Position numbers and translations under genes: made by a program
Assembly (NCBI GenBank): GCA_964509885.1
Contig: CAZDZL010000009.1
Location: 1-64,000, forward strand
Reading direction: 5' to 3'
Source of the DNA: Palsa-1447 sp964509885
GTDB taxonomy: Bacteria > Verrucomicrobiota > Verrucomicrobiia > Opitutales > Opitutaceae
DNA length: 64,000 nt
Part shown: positions 54,932 through 64,000 of the stretch, in pieces
Numbering within the stretch: position 1 is the stretch's first letter
How the letters are laid out: every line of letters begins with the position of its first letter
The notes under the pieces: generated by a model
What the model was told of the DNA's origin: nothing
Database searches by the model: none
Seen by the model: only the letters and a program-made list of their open reading frames with translations

Positions 54932-57900
54932 ATGAATCACACACCCAGGCATTCACGGCTTATAGCCGTACTGGTCGCCGCGATATCGGCCTGCGCGAGC
55001 ATCCAGGCCCAGACAGCCCCGAGTTCCGCCCAGCCCGCCAGCACGACGACAACGACGACGACGACGACAACGGATGCCTCGAAAGACCAACCCGTCCTGC
55101 TGTCGCCGTTCGAAGTCAGCGCCACCGCTGGCAAGGAAAGCTATGTCGCGGAGACCACGCTGGCCGGAAACCGACTCAGCACCGACCTGCGCGACATCGG
55201 CAGTTCCGTGACCGTGGTCACCTCGCAGTTCCTCTCGGACATCGGAGCGACGGACAACACCTCGCTGCTCCAAAGCCTCGGCGGCACCGAAGTGGGTGGC
55301 GTCAACGGCAACTATGCAAGTCCCGGTCCCGGTAACAGCAGCGCGACTCGCACCGAAGACACCATCCATCCGAGCGAGGACACCCGCATTCGCGGTCTTG
55401 CTGCTGCCGACAATACCCACGACTTCTTTCTCTCGGACATCCCCTGGGACTCTTACAATATCGACCGCATCGATATCTCACGCGGACCGAATGCGATTCT
55501 CTTTGGTGAAGGCAGCCCCGCTGGCATCATCAATGCCGGCAGCAAGAGCGCCGAGTTCACGAATTCCGGGAACCTGGACCTGCGCTTTGGCAGTTGGGGC
55601 ACCACCCGCGAGAGCTTGGATTACAATTTCCAGATCGTGCCTGACCAGGTCGCCTTCCGGCTCGACCTCCTGAACGACCACGAGAAATATGAGCAGCGGC
55701 CGGCCTTTTCGAAGGACCAGCGCATATCAGGAGCACTCCGCGTCGAACCTGCTTTCCTGAACAAGGGCGGAAATCACACCGTCTTCAAGGCGAACTTCGA
55801 GAAGGGCCAGATCGATTCCGACAATCCTCGCGCGCTTCCTCCGACGGACCACATCACCCCGTTCTTTAACCCCGCGGACACTGGAGCTTATCAGGCGGGA
55901 CTGAATGGTTTGAATTCGTGGGTAGCCGGCCTCCCCGCCAGTTACGTCGCCAGCGCCGCAAACGGCTATGCAGGTGCTGGCCGTGCCGGCAATTCGAATG
56001 ACGATCCGTGGTTTACGAACGGCCAGGTCGGAAATTCCAGTTTTCCGCTAAATGTCTTCCAGAACGGTTCCACCGTCGGTTCTGCGGGCACCTACCGCTT
56101 CACCTCCCTGCCTCAGCCCGGTATGGCCTCAACCGTCGGCCTCGTTTGGCCCTACGGCGCGTTTCCCGGCGCATGGCTCCATATCAACGGCGCATCGGCG
56201 GAACCCATCTATGCGGGGCTGCCCTACGCCAACGCCGGCCTCTTCACGGATACCTCGCTCACCGATCCTTCGGCCTTCAATTTCTACAAGAACCTGATCG
56301 ACGGTAGCATGAAGTCGGAATGGCAGCGTTTCTGGACGGCGACGGCGGATCTCTCGCAGACCTTCCTCAACGACCAGGTTGGCTTCGACCTTGCTTACAA
56401 CAAGCAGCACTACGAAAACGGCCAGATCAACCCGTTCGGCGGTGCCGTTCCCTTGTACATTGACGTCATGTCGACCAACAACGACGGAACGTCGCTCGCG
56501 ACCGCCAGCTCGAATCCGAATTATGGCCGCCCCTACGTCATCAACAACGACAACGCTACCAACGACCAATATATCAGCGATCGCGAGGATGCGCGCGCCA
56601 CGGGCTTTGTCACACATGACTTCAGCAAGGACGGCTCTGAATGGTGGCAAAAGCTCCTTGGCGTCCAGACCCTGACCGGCTTGGCGGAAGATGCGAAGCA
56701 GACCACCAGCACCATGGCTTGGCAGCAGTATGGATATCTCGGCTCAAACCTCGCTCTCGCCGATACCCTCGACGGCGGATACAGCGGCAGTAACTTCCAA
56801 AGTGTAAACCCGCAGGAGGTCATCTACCTGGGGCCCTCGCTGGTCGGCAAGCCGCTCTCGGGAGCCAATATTTCCAGGGTCACCGGCAACCCGACGATCG
56901 GCAGCCAACCGGTCAATTACTTTGATTTCACTCCGAACCCGGCGAACTCTTCACTGAGCCCCACCGATCCAGCGTACTACAACGGCTGGACGGGCCAGCA
57001 GACCCTGACGGTCACCAATTCCGAAGCCGACCCTTCCGTCAACCGCAAGCTCTTGGCCACTTCCGATAGCATAACGCGCTCGGTCACTACCTCCCAGGCG
57101 TTGGTCTACGAGGGCAAGTGGCTGGATGACGCACTTGTGGGCATCTATGGCTGGCGCAAGGACATCAACACGAGCTATGCGGATTCCGCCACCCTCGGCG
57201 ACGCGAACGACGCGCAAAGCCTCAACTTCAACAACGTCAATTTTTCGAACGTGACACCGGGTCGCGTTGAAGTTCAGTCCCGCTCCTACAGCATTGTAGC
57301 TCATCTCGGGGAACTCCCTGGCGTGAAGCAGTTCGCCAGCAAGCTTCCCGTCGACATCAGTCTGTCCTACAGCGTATCGACCAACTTCGAGCCGAACTCG
57401 AGCCGCCTCAACATCAACGGGGATGCCGTCGCGCCTCCGTCGGGCAAGACCATCGAGCGTGGCATTCAGCTCGAGACGCGTAACGGCATGTTCGCCCTGA
57501 GGGTCAATCGCTATGTGACCGGCATCACGAACGGTTCGAACCCAGACGGTACCGCCTTCGCCGCCGAGCTGGCCAATTTCGTCGGCAACTCGGCATACTA
57601 CGGCAACGTCTTCTATTATCACACGGACCAGTCCACACCGCTCCAGGCAGGACCCACGTCTGTTCAGTCCACCAATCCGGGCATCGGCCCCGATGGTGGC
57701 GTGCCAGGCCTAGCTGTTGGCGGCGAGGGCTCGGGCTGGTACTTCGATAGCAATCAATACCACACCCAAGCGATGGAGAATCTCCAGAATGCCTCGACCG
57801 CAGCCACGCGGGCTTGGGAGACCCAGCTTAACACCGATTTCCCCAACTTCTTTAAGAATTGGGGCATGGGCAGCTTGTCCCAGGTGCAGGCCGGACTTGT

Positions 57901-58663
57901 CCCGAGGAGTCAGTTGCAGGGCACCCCAGGCGAACAGAACTTCGCGATCACGGAAAACTCCCAGTCCGAGGGCTGGGAAGTTGAGCTCGACGCCAACCCC
58001 ACAAAGAATTGGCGCCTTGCGCTCAACGCCACGGAAACGGATGCGAAGATCACGCAAATCGGAGACGCGGCCCTGACCAAATTCATGACCGAGACAGCGG
58101 CCTATGTTAAGGGCCCCGGCGGCTCTCAGCAGTGGTTCTGGGGGCAGGACGTCGCTCCAAGCGTTCCTGACGTCGCCCAAGCCTACTACATCGCCTACAA
58201 CGGGCTCCCTGCGGTCGGCGGCGCTTATGCCGAACTCCAGCAGCAGCAGGGTGTCGCGGTAGAGCAACTCGCCAAGTGGCGCTTCAACCTGACGACCAAC
58301 TATGACTTCGACCGTAGCTTCCTCAAGGGGGTTAACATTGGTGCTGGCATACGTTACACGGGCCGTGAGGTCATCGGCTATCCCCCGAGTGGCGATCCCA
58401 CGCTCCCGCCCCCGTACCTCCCCAACCTAGGCGCGCCAGAATATGCGCCGAGTGAGACCAACTTCGACCTCTGGGTTGGTTATCACCGCAGGCTCTCCAG
58501 CAAGATCGGATGGAACATTCAGCTTAATGTCGAAAACGTCGGCAAAGGGAATTACCTGATTCCGGTCAGCTATCAGGCACCGATAAACGGCGTCTCACAA
58601 CCCGCGTTCTACCGCATCGGTCCGACGGAGAAGTTCACGATTAAGAACGTGTTCACATTCTGA
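54932..58663 (+). CDS. TonB-dependent outer-membrane receptor (second)
   Basis: 1243 residues, larger than usual. Signal peptide to about residue 27, ten consecutive Thr (encoded at 55043-55072), then the typical Opitutaceae box VLLSPFEVSATAGKES. Plug domain with SSVTVVTSQFLSDIGATDNT and IDISRGPNAILFGEGSPAGI; long barrel ending KFTIKNVFTF with terminal Phe. Transports a carbohydrate or other ligand, probably for the neighbouring hydrolases. No SusD homologue is adjacent; the FG-GAP protein upstream may fill a partner role, which is inference. Confidence 0.95.
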   Translation: MNHTPRHSRLIAVLVAAISACASIQAQTAPSSAQPASTTTTTTTTTTDASKDQPVLLSPFEVSATAGKESYVAETTLAGNRLSTDLRDIGSSVTVVTSQFLSDIGATDNTSLLQSLGGTEVGGVNGNYASPGPGNSSATRTEDTIHPSEDTRIRGLAAADNTHDFFLSDIPWDSYNIDRIDISRGPNAILFGEGSPAGIINAGSKSAEFTNSGNLDLRFGSWGTTRESLDYNFQIVPDQVAFRLDLLNDHEKYEQRPAFSKDQRISGALRVEPAFLNKGGNHTVFKANFEKGQIDSDNPRALPPTDHITPFFNPADTGAYQAGLNGLNSWVAGLPASYVASAANGYAGAGRAGNSNDDPWFTNGQVGNSSFPLNVFQNGSTVGSAGTYRFTSLPQPGMASTVGLVWPYGAFPGAWLHINGASAEPIYAGLPYANAGLFTDTSLTDPSAFNFYKNLIDGSMKSEWQRFWTATADLSQTFLNDQVGFDLAYNKQHYENGQINPFGGAVPLYIDVMSTNNDGTSLATASSNPNYGRPYVINNDNATNDQYISDREDARATGFVTHDFSKDGSEWWQKLLGVQTLTGLAEDAKQTTSTMAWQQYGYLGSNLALADTLDGGYSGSNFQSVNPQEVIYLGPSLVGKPLSGANISRVTGNPTIGSQPVNYFDFTPNPANSSLSPTDPAYYNGWTGQQTLTVTNSEADPSVNRKLLATSDSITRSVTTSQALVYEGKWLDDALVGIYGWRKDINTSYADSATLGDANDAQSLNFNNVNFSNVTPGRVEVQSRSYSIVAHLGELPGVKQFASKLPVDISLSYSVSTNFEPNSSRLNINGDAVAPPSGKTIERGIQLETRNGMFALRVNRYVTGITNGSNPDGTAFAAELANFVGNSAYYGNVFYYHTDQSTPLQAGPTSVQSTNPGIGPDGGVPGLAVGGEGSGWYFDSNQYHTQAMENLQNASTAATRAWETQLNTDFPNFFKNWGMGSLSQVQAGLVPRSQLQGTPGEQNFAITENSQSEGWEVELDANPTKNWRLALNATETDAKITQIGDAALTKFMTETAAYVKGPGGSQQWFWGQDVAPSVPDVAQAYYIAYNGLPAVGGAYAELQQQQGVAVEQLAKWRFNLTTNYDFDRSFLKGVNIGAGIRYTGREVIGYPPSGDPTLPPPYLPNLGAPEYAPSETNFDLWVGYHRRLSSKIGWNIQLNVENVGKGNYLIPVSYQAPINGVSQPAFYRIGPTEKFTIKNVFTF
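55043..55072 (+). repeat. ACN triplet repeat coding for 10 Thr
   Basis: Ten Thr codons, mostly ACG, in the linker between signal peptide and plug of the second TonB receptor. Its counterpart is at 14193-14225. Confidence 0.8.
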
Positions 58664-58703
58664 ACACCTAGTCCCGAGGTAGGTACGATCAGAGGATAGT
58701 ACC

Positions 58704-58737
58704 AGTCGCCAGCCAATTTAGAAGGCTGGCGACTTTC
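58704..58737 (+). terminator. Hairpin terminator after the second TonB receptor
   Basis: AGTCGCCAGCC (58704-58714) pairs with GGCTGGCGACT (58724-58734), loop of 9 bases, followed by TT. The T-run is short but the stem is perfect. The remaining gap to 58920 shows no gene I can support. Confidence 0.65.
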
Positions 58738-58920
58738 ATTGATCGGAGTCGACGGGTGTCTTCCCGTGGTCGCGTGATACAAAATCAAACCAACATTTCG
58801 AGTCGGACTTCGTCCGGCATAAAACTCCGCAACAACAGTGGCGTCACCCTCGGGGCAAACCTCTCCAGAACCCGAAGTTGGGGTCTCATTGTTCGACGGG
58901 CCAAGACCACGAAATTCACC

Positions 58921-59733
58921 GTGAATCGCCAATCTGAGTTCGACGCGGTGATCTTTGACATGGACGGGGTGATCACTGACACCGCCTCGGTCCATGCGGC
59001 CGCCTGGAAGCAGACCTTCGACACGTACCTCCGAAGCCGCGAATATGTGTCGAGCCGGCCTTTCAGGGAATTTACTTCCGCTGATTATCTCGCCTATGTC
59101 GATGGAAGGCCCCGTTACAAGGGAGTGCAGGCATTCTTGAATTCTCGCGGCATCAACCTGGAATTTGGCACCACCGGCGACGCTCCCGGCCGCGAGACGA
59201 TCTGTGGTCTGGGCAATCAGAAGAACAGCCTCTTCAACCGACTCCTAGAGGTCGGCGTCAAAGTTTTCGATTCCTCAATTTCCCTCGTGAGGGACCTGCG
59301 AAGCAACGGGATCAAGGTGGGCCTCGCCACATCCAGCAAGAACGGGGCGGCAATCCTCAGCACCACGCGCACGACAAGCCTATTCGACACGGTCGTGGAT
59401 GGCAACGTCTCCGAGATGTTGGGGCTCAAGGGCAAGCCCGAACCGGACATCTTCAAGGCAGCTTCCGACAACATGGGCGTCCCCTACGGGAGGGCCGTAG
59501 TCGTCGAGGATGCCGCGACGGGGGTTCGGGCTGGTGCGGCAGGCGGCTTTGCGCTCGTCATAGGGGTGGCCCGGTCCAACAACGCCGGCGAATTATTTGA
59601 GCACGGGGCTGACGTCGTCGTTCGGGACCTGGCCGAGGCCAGCGTCGATCAGATTGGCCGCTGGGTCCGGGACAGGCGCATCTCTGGCAGCGCGCGCCTC
59701 CAGGGCGATCCGAGACGGAGGGAAACACTGTGA
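58921..59733 (+). CDS. Beta-phosphoglucomutase-like HAD phosphatase
   Basis: 270 residues from a GTG start at 58921 (reading Val-Asn-Arg-Gln), which directly precedes the HAD core; upstream in-frame sequence looks non-coding. Motif I FDMDGVITD with nucleophile D13 and D15, motif II ATSSKNGA, Lys near KGKPEPDIF and motif III VVEDAATGV. Subfamily fits beta-phosphoglucomutase, which converts beta-glucose 1-phosphate to glucose 6-phosphate. This agrees with the GH65 phosphorylase two genes on. Its stop overlaps the transporter start (GTGA). Confidence 0.88.
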   Translation: MNRQSEFDAVIFDMDGVITDTASVHAAAWKQTFDTYLRSREYVSSRPFREFTSADYLAYVDGRPRYKGVQAFLNSRGINLEFGTTGDAPGRETICGLGNQKNSLFNRLLEVGVKVFDSSISLVRDLRSNGIKVGLATSSKNGAAILSTTRTTSLFDTVVDGNVSEMLGLKGKPEPDIFKAASDNMGVPYGRAVVVEDAATGVRAGAAGGFALVIGVARSNNAGELFEHGADVVVRDLAEASVDQIGRWVRDRRISGSARLQGDPRRRETL

Positions 59734-61241
59734 AGAAGAAGCCGATCCTGAGTTTCTGGCAGCTCTGGAACATGAGCTTCGGCTATGTGGGCATCCAGTT
59801 CGGCTTCGCGCTTCAGAATGCCAACGTCAGCAGGATCTTCGAGACGCTCGGCGCAAAGGTAGATGACATCGCGGTCCTGTGGATAGCCGCCCCGGTTTCG
59901 GGCCTGATGATACAGCCCATCATCGGGCACCTGAGCGACAAGACCTGGAACCGGCTGGGGCGCCGGAAGCCCTATTTCCTGGTCGGGGCCATCCTCGCGT
60001 CGCTCTCGCTGCTGGTGATGCCCAATTCGCCCGGCCTGTGGTTCGCGGCGGGCATGCTGTGGATCATGGACGCCTCCATCAATGTCACCATGGAGCCGTT
60101 TCGCGCGTTCGTGGGGGACATGCTGCCCGACGAGCAGCGGACCACGGGCTTCGCCGTCCAGACGTTCTTCATCGGGGCGAGCTCGGTCATCGCATCAATG
60201 CTGCCGTACATTTTCGCACGCTGGCTGCATTTGGCCAACACGGCGGCGGCGGGCGAGATTCCCCCCACGGTAAAATGGTCATTCTACCTGGGAGGCCTGG
60301 TGTACCTGCTGGCCGTACTGCGCACCATCCTGACGGTGAAGGAGTATTCGCCCTCTGAGCTCGAGGATTTCAACGGGGCCGCGGGCCGTTTAGCCGGCAA
60401 TGAAGGTGCCGCGATCAAGCTGAATGTGGGGCGCTACCTGACCGAGGGCTCGGTGCTCATATTCATCGGCTCGGTGTTCGCGTATTTCGTGCACTCCCAA
60501 GGGTGGGACAAGCCGCTGTACATCCTATCCTTTGGCATTGCCGGCTACGGCGCATTTCAGCTTCTGGCCGCGCTCCGCTATTCGCTGGGGAAGGCCGACG
60601 GGTTGGTGGAGATAATCCACGACTTGAAGAACATGCCGCGGACGATGACCCAGCTGGCTCTGGTCACGGTCCTCACGTGGTTCGCTCTCTTCGCGATGTT
60701 CATCTACGCGACCCCGGCGATCACGAGCTATCATTTTGGCAGCACGGATGCGCGCTCCGCTGCCTACAATGACGGGGCCAACTGGGTCGGCGTATTGATG
60801 GCGGTCTACAACGGGGTCGCCGCGTTGGTGGCCCCCTTTCTGCCGTATATGGCGAGAAGGACCGGCCGCGTCCGCACCCACGTGGTCTGCCTGATCATCG
60901 GCGGCCTGGGTTTGATCTCCATGTACCTCTTCAGGGATCCCAAGCTGCTTCTCGTCTCGATGACCGCGATCGGCATCGCCTGGGCAAGCCTTCTCACGAT
61001 GCCCTATGCGATCCTGAGCACGGCTGTGCCGCATCGAAAGATGGGCGTCTACATGGGCATGTTTAACATGTTCATCGTCATCCCGCAGATCCTGGCGTCG
61101 GCGAGCCTCGGGCTGCTGCTGCGCACGGTGTTCCACGGCCAGGCCATCTACGCCCTCGTGTTGGGCGGAGTGGTCATGGTCCTAGCCGGCTTCGCGATGC
61201 TTCTCGTGAAGGACAAGGCGGGACTGGGGGAAATCACATGA
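59730..61241 (+). CDS. MFS sugar transporter, SLC45/GPH-like
   Basis: 503 residues, GTG start overlapping the pgmB stop. About twelve membrane helices. Sequence IQFGFALQNANVSRIFETLG, then PIIGHLSDKTWNRLGRRKPY, matches sugar:proton symporters related to plant sucrose and maltose carriers. Lies between beta-phosphoglucomutase and GH65 phosphorylase genes, so it most likely imports the alpha-linked disaccharide. Stop overlaps the GH65 ATG (ATGA). Confidence 0.92.
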   Translation: MKKKPILSFWQLWNMSFGYVGIQFGFALQNANVSRIFETLGAKVDDIAVLWIAAPVSGLMIQPIIGHLSDKTWNRLGRRKPYFLVGAILASLSLLVMPNSPGLWFAAGMLWIMDASINVTMEPFRAFVGDMLPDEQRTTGFAVQTFFIGASSVIASMLPYIFARWLHLANTAAAGEIPPTVKWSFYLGGLVYLLAVLRTILTVKEYSPSELEDFNGAAGRLAGNEGAAIKLNVGRYLTEGSVLIFIGSVFAYFVHSQGWDKPLYILSFGIAGYGAFQLLAALRYSLGKADGLVEIIHDLKNMPRTMTQLALVTVLTWFALFAMFIYATPAITSYHFGSTDARSAAYNDGANWVGVLMAVYNGVAALVAPFLPYMARRTGRVRTHVVCLIIGGLGLISMYLFRDPKLLLVSMTAIGIAWASLLTMPYAILSTAVPHRKMGVYMGMFNMFIVIPQILASASLGLLLRTVFHGQAIYALVLGGVVMVLAGFAMLLVKDKAGLGEIT

Positions 61242-63625
61242 AGGGCCCCTGGATTGTCAGCACGGAGTCGTTCGTCAACGAATCCGAAAGCATCATGCGC
61301 AATGGTAACGTGTACCAGCTTGCGAATGGCTACATGGGGTACCGGGGGACCCTCGACGAGTTTGGCCCCAAGGAGAAGGTGGGGATAACGCTGGCCGGCA
61401 TATTTGACCAGGTCGGCGGCGCGTGGCGGGAGCCGGTAAACGCACCCAACGGGGGCTACACGGTGGCCGCGCTTGACGGCGCAAAGCTCACCGCGCGGGG
61501 CAGCCGAATGAGTCACCACAGCTCCCGGCTGCACCTTGACTGCGCGCTTTTTGAGCGGATCAGCAGGTTCAAGGTCAAGGGCAAGTCCGTAACGGTCTCG
61601 TCTTCCCGCTTCCTCAGCGCGGCAACGCCGAACCTGGGTGTCATCAAATACAGTGTCTGCTGCGACCGGACGGCGAAGATCAGCCTTCGCACCGGGATCG
61701 ACTACAATATCTGGGATCTCAACGGACCCCATCTGGTAAACATCAAAACCGCGGTGCGGGGCCCCGTGTTGGCGGTCCAGGGCGTGACCCACGAGATGCG
61801 CAAGCGGGTGGTGGTCGCCGAGGCCGTGGACCTGGCGTTCGGAGAGGAGAGGCACGAGGTGAGGGACCGCCGCAATCTCCGCGTGGTGACGTTCACGGCA
61901 GAGGCGGGGATAACCTACACCTTCCACAAGTATTTTGCCGTATTCACGGATAACGACCCCTTGAAGGGTTCCGTGCTCGAGGCCGCGGCGGAGACCGTCC
62001 TCAGGGCCAAGGCGCTGGGCTACCAGGATTGCCTGGCTCAGCATCGCTGCGAATGGGAGAAGAAATGGCATCGGTGCGACGTCGAGATCGAGGGGGACGA
62101 CGAGGCGCAGCGCGCCCTGCGCTACAGCATATTCCAACTGCTCATGGTGGCGCCAACCGAGGGCAGCACCAACTCGATCGCGGCGCGCGCATTGTCGGGC
62201 CAAGTCTACAAGGGGGCGATCTTCTGGGACACCGAGATGTTCATGTTCCCGTTCTTCCTGCACACCTATCCCGAGAAGGCGGTGGAGCTCATGCGCTACC
62301 GCATCAGGACCCTCGACGGCGCACGCCGCAAAGCCAAGACCGAGGGACCGGGCTACCGGGGCGCATTTTACGCGTGGGAGAGCCAGGAGACGGGCGACGA
62401 TGCCTGCTCCTACTTCAATGTCGGCGACCCCATGACGGGCCGGGACCTTCGGACCCACTTCCGCGACAAGCAGGTCCACATCAGCGGCGACGTGGCCATC
62501 GCGATGTGGGATTATTTCAAGATCTCCGGCGACGACCGACTGCTCCTCGAGGGGGGCGCCGAGGTGATCCTGGAGTGCGCCCGTTTCTACGTCTCATACG
62601 CGTACTTCAAGAAGGACAAGGGACGGTACGAGATCCTCGACGTCATCGGTCCAGACGAGTACCACGAGCGCGTCAACAACAACGCCTTCACGAACATGGT
62701 CGTGAGGGAGACGTTCGCGGTGGCAAATGCGGTCGTCGAATACCTGAAGCTCCGCCATCCCGACTACCTTGACCGACTGGTTGAGAAGATCGGCATAGAG
62801 GCTGAGCTGGCGGCTTTCGCCGAGGGATCCGAAAAGCTCTTTCTGCCCGGGCCGGATTCCAGGACCGGGATCATCGAGCAATTCGACGGCTACGGGCGCC
62901 TGAGGGATGCCACTGTCTCGGAGCTCAAGGCCAAGAAGCTCCACCCCAACGAGTATCTGGGGGCGGGCCAGGGACTGGCCGTGGAGACGAAAGTCATCAA
63001 GCAGGCGGACGTGGTGATGATGCTCAACCTGTTCAGGGACCGCTTCTCGACCGAGGTCAAGAAGGCGAACTGGGAATATTATGAGCCGTTCACCGAGCAT
63101 GGCTCCAGCCTCAGCGCCTGTGCCTACGCGATGGTGGCCACGGAATTCGGAAACCTCGAGTTCGCCTACCATTACTTCCTCAAGACCGCGAAGATCGACC
63201 TCGAGGCAAAGTACAAGATGTACGTCGGCAATGTCTTCACGGGCGGCTCGCACCCGGCCGCCAACGGCGGGGCGTGGATGACGGTTGTCTTCGGCTTTGC
63301 CGGCCTCCACGCCGACGAGACCCGCGTCGCGATAAGCCCGCGGCTGTTCTCGAAGTGGCGCAGCCTCAGGTTCAAGCTGGCCTACAAGGGGGACCTGTTC
63401 CAGATTCGGATTACGAAGTCGTCCGTCGCGATCACCCCGTCGCTGGATAACCGGCAAGCGCGGTTGTTTGTTGTGGCCGGCACCAGCGTGAATTGCGCGC
63501 CGGGAATACCCCAGACCATCGACTATGACATTGTCCGCCGCCCCCAGCCTAAGCCCGCGACAAGCCGGACATCGGCCTCGCAAAGCAAGGCCGGACGTCT
63601 GGAAAATGAGCCGGTTCACAAGTGA
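61238..63625 (+). CDS. GH65 alpha-glucoside phosphorylase
   Basis: 795 residues, starts in an ATGA overlap. Complete GH65 layout: N-terminal beta-sandwich, linker helices, (alpha/alpha)6 barrel and C-terminal beta domain. The catalytic acid is E474 in IGPDEYHERVNNN, followed by the phosphate-site-like VIKQADVVMM and EHGSSLS. Members phosphorolyse maltose, trehalose, kojibiose or nigerose to beta-glucose 1-phosphate and glucose; the specific substrate is not decided by sequence alone. With transporter and beta-phosphoglucomutase it makes a complete uptake and phosphorolysis route. Confidence 0.94.
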   Translation: MKGPWIVSTESFVNESESIMRNGNVYQLANGYMGYRGTLDEFGPKEKVGITLAGIFDQVGGAWREPVNAPNGGYTVAALDGAKLTARGSRMSHHSSRLHLDCALFERISRFKVKGKSVTVSSSRFLSAATPNLGVIKYSVCCDRTAKISLRTGIDYNIWDLNGPHLVNIKTAVRGPVLAVQGVTHEMRKRVVVAEAVDLAFGEERHEVRDRRNLRVVTFTAEAGITYTFHKYFAVFTDNDPLKGSVLEAAAETVLRAKALGYQDCLAQHRCEWEKKWHRCDVEIEGDDEAQRALRYSIFQLLMVAPTEGSTNSIAARALSGQVYKGAIFWDTEMFMFPFFLHTYPEKAVELMRYRIRTLDGARRKAKTEGPGYRGAFYAWESQETGDDACSYFNVGDPMTGRDLRTHFRDKQVHISGDVAIAMWDYFKISGDDRLLLEGGAEVILECARFYVSYAYFKKDKGRYEILDVIGPDEYHERVNNNAFTNMVVRETFAVANAVVEYLKLRHPDYLDRLVEKIGIEAELAAFAEGSEKLFLPGPDSRTGIIEQFDGYGRLRDATVSELKAKKLHPNEYLGAGQGLAVETKVIKQADVVMMLNLFRDRFSTEVKKANWEYYEPFTEHGSSLSACAYAMVATEFGNLEFAYHYFLKTAKIDLEAKYKMYVGNVFTGGSHPAANGGAWMTVVFGFAGLHADETRVAISPRLFSKWRSLRFKLAYKGDLFQIRITKSSVAITPSLDNRQARLFVVAGTSVNCAPGIPQTIDYDIVRRPQPKPATSRTSASQSKAGRLENEPVHK

Positions 63626-64000
63626 TCTGGGCGGGCTGCTGCCCGCGAAGGGGCGGATCCTTGCGCTGGGTGTCGCACTGCTGGCAAACAACCTTTGTGC
63701 AGGCGTCGGCGCGGACACCCCTTGGACCACGTACGAGGCCGAGGCGATGCGGACCACGGGCGCCGTGCTTGGCCCAAGGTATGACCCGTATCAGGTCGAA
63801 ACCGAGTCCTCCGGCCAGAGATGCGTCAGCCTGAAGGCACCGCAATATGTGGAGTTCACCGCGGAGGCGGCGGCAAACGCCATGGTGGTTCGCTACAGTC
63901 TCCCCGACGCCCCGAGCGGCGGAGGAACGTCCAGCGCCATCGAGGTTTCGATAAATGGTAGGCACGTAGCGTCGCTCCCAGTCACCTCCCGCTATTCGTG
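63606..64000 (+). CDS. Secreted carbohydrate-binding protein, 5' part only
   Basis: The ATG at 63606 overlaps the GH65 stop by 20 bases in another frame and the frame is open to the window edge (131 codons visible). It begins with a signal peptide (hydrophobic core near residues 18-30, LGVALLANNLCAGVGA). The following YEAEAMRTTGAVLGPRYDPY, then SSGQRCVSLKAPQYVEFTAE and VVRYSLPDA, resemble the N-terminal CBM35-like part of bacterial alpha-1,3-glucanase-type (GH87) proteins. With GH65 upstream it may degrade an alpha-glucan; family by eye only. Confidence 0.7.
   Translation, partial: MSRFTSDLGGLLPAKGRILALGVALLANNLCAGVGADTPWTTYEAEAMRTTGAVLGPRYDPYQVETESSGQRCVSLKAPQYVEFTAEAAANAMVVRYSLPDAPSGGGTSSAIEVSINGRHVASLPVTSRYS

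Overview
The window looks like a GC-rich chromosome segment from a Verrucomicrobiota bacterium, probably Opitutales/Opitutaceae. I infer this from TonB-dependent receptors with an alanine-rich signal peptide followed by a poly-threonine linker, a secreted FG-GAP/UnbV (CRTAC1-type) protein beside a receptor, abundant glycoside hydrolases and the generally weak Shine-Dalgarno sites. No rRNA, tRNA, CRISPR array or insertion sequence was seen.

Layout. 1-4003: hemicellulose genes (GH2 beta-mannosidase cut by the left edge, acetyl-xylan-esterase-like protein, SGNH esterase). 3981-6185: recA interrupted in frame by a 375-residue intein with homing-endonuclease motifs. 6215-13975: amidase, DUF2165 membrane protein, cytosine-deaminase-like amidohydrolase, then a translationally coupled FAD oxidoreductase/ABC ATPase/permease/NMT1-THI5-like lipoprotein operon. 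14085-20723: TonB receptor, lipoprotein, a haem c protein, a second paralogous NMT1-like lipoprotein, a small lipoprotein and a D-2-hydroxyacid dehydrogenase. With the preceding genes this looks like a small-molecule uptake locus of unknown substrate. 20883-23505: bufferin-type metallophore operon (precursor, DUF692 enzyme, DUF2063 partner, DoxX), with a strong terminator hairpin between precursor and enzyme.

23524-43172 is largely housekeeping: GYF-domain membrane protein, CHASE3 sensor-like protein, EmrAB-TolC efflux operon with a palindromic operator, pseudouridine synthase, a three-module protein of unknown function, DAHP synthase, MiaB, guanylate kinase, the molybdenum cofactor set moaA/moeA/moaC/moaD/moaE, and 6-phosphogluconate dehydrogenase.

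43173-64000 is an accessory carbohydrate region whose first part looks lower in GC: secreted GH39 and GH42 enzymes, a LacI-type regulator, a GT-C-like membrane protein, a large FG-GAP/UnbV protein and a second TonB receptor. It ends with a coupled beta-phosphoglucomutase/sugar transporter/GH65 phosphorylase operon and a secreted carbohydrate-binding protein cut by the right edge. The last group suggests import and phosphorolysis of an alpha-linked glucose disaccharide. All calls come from reading the sequence; no database search was run.
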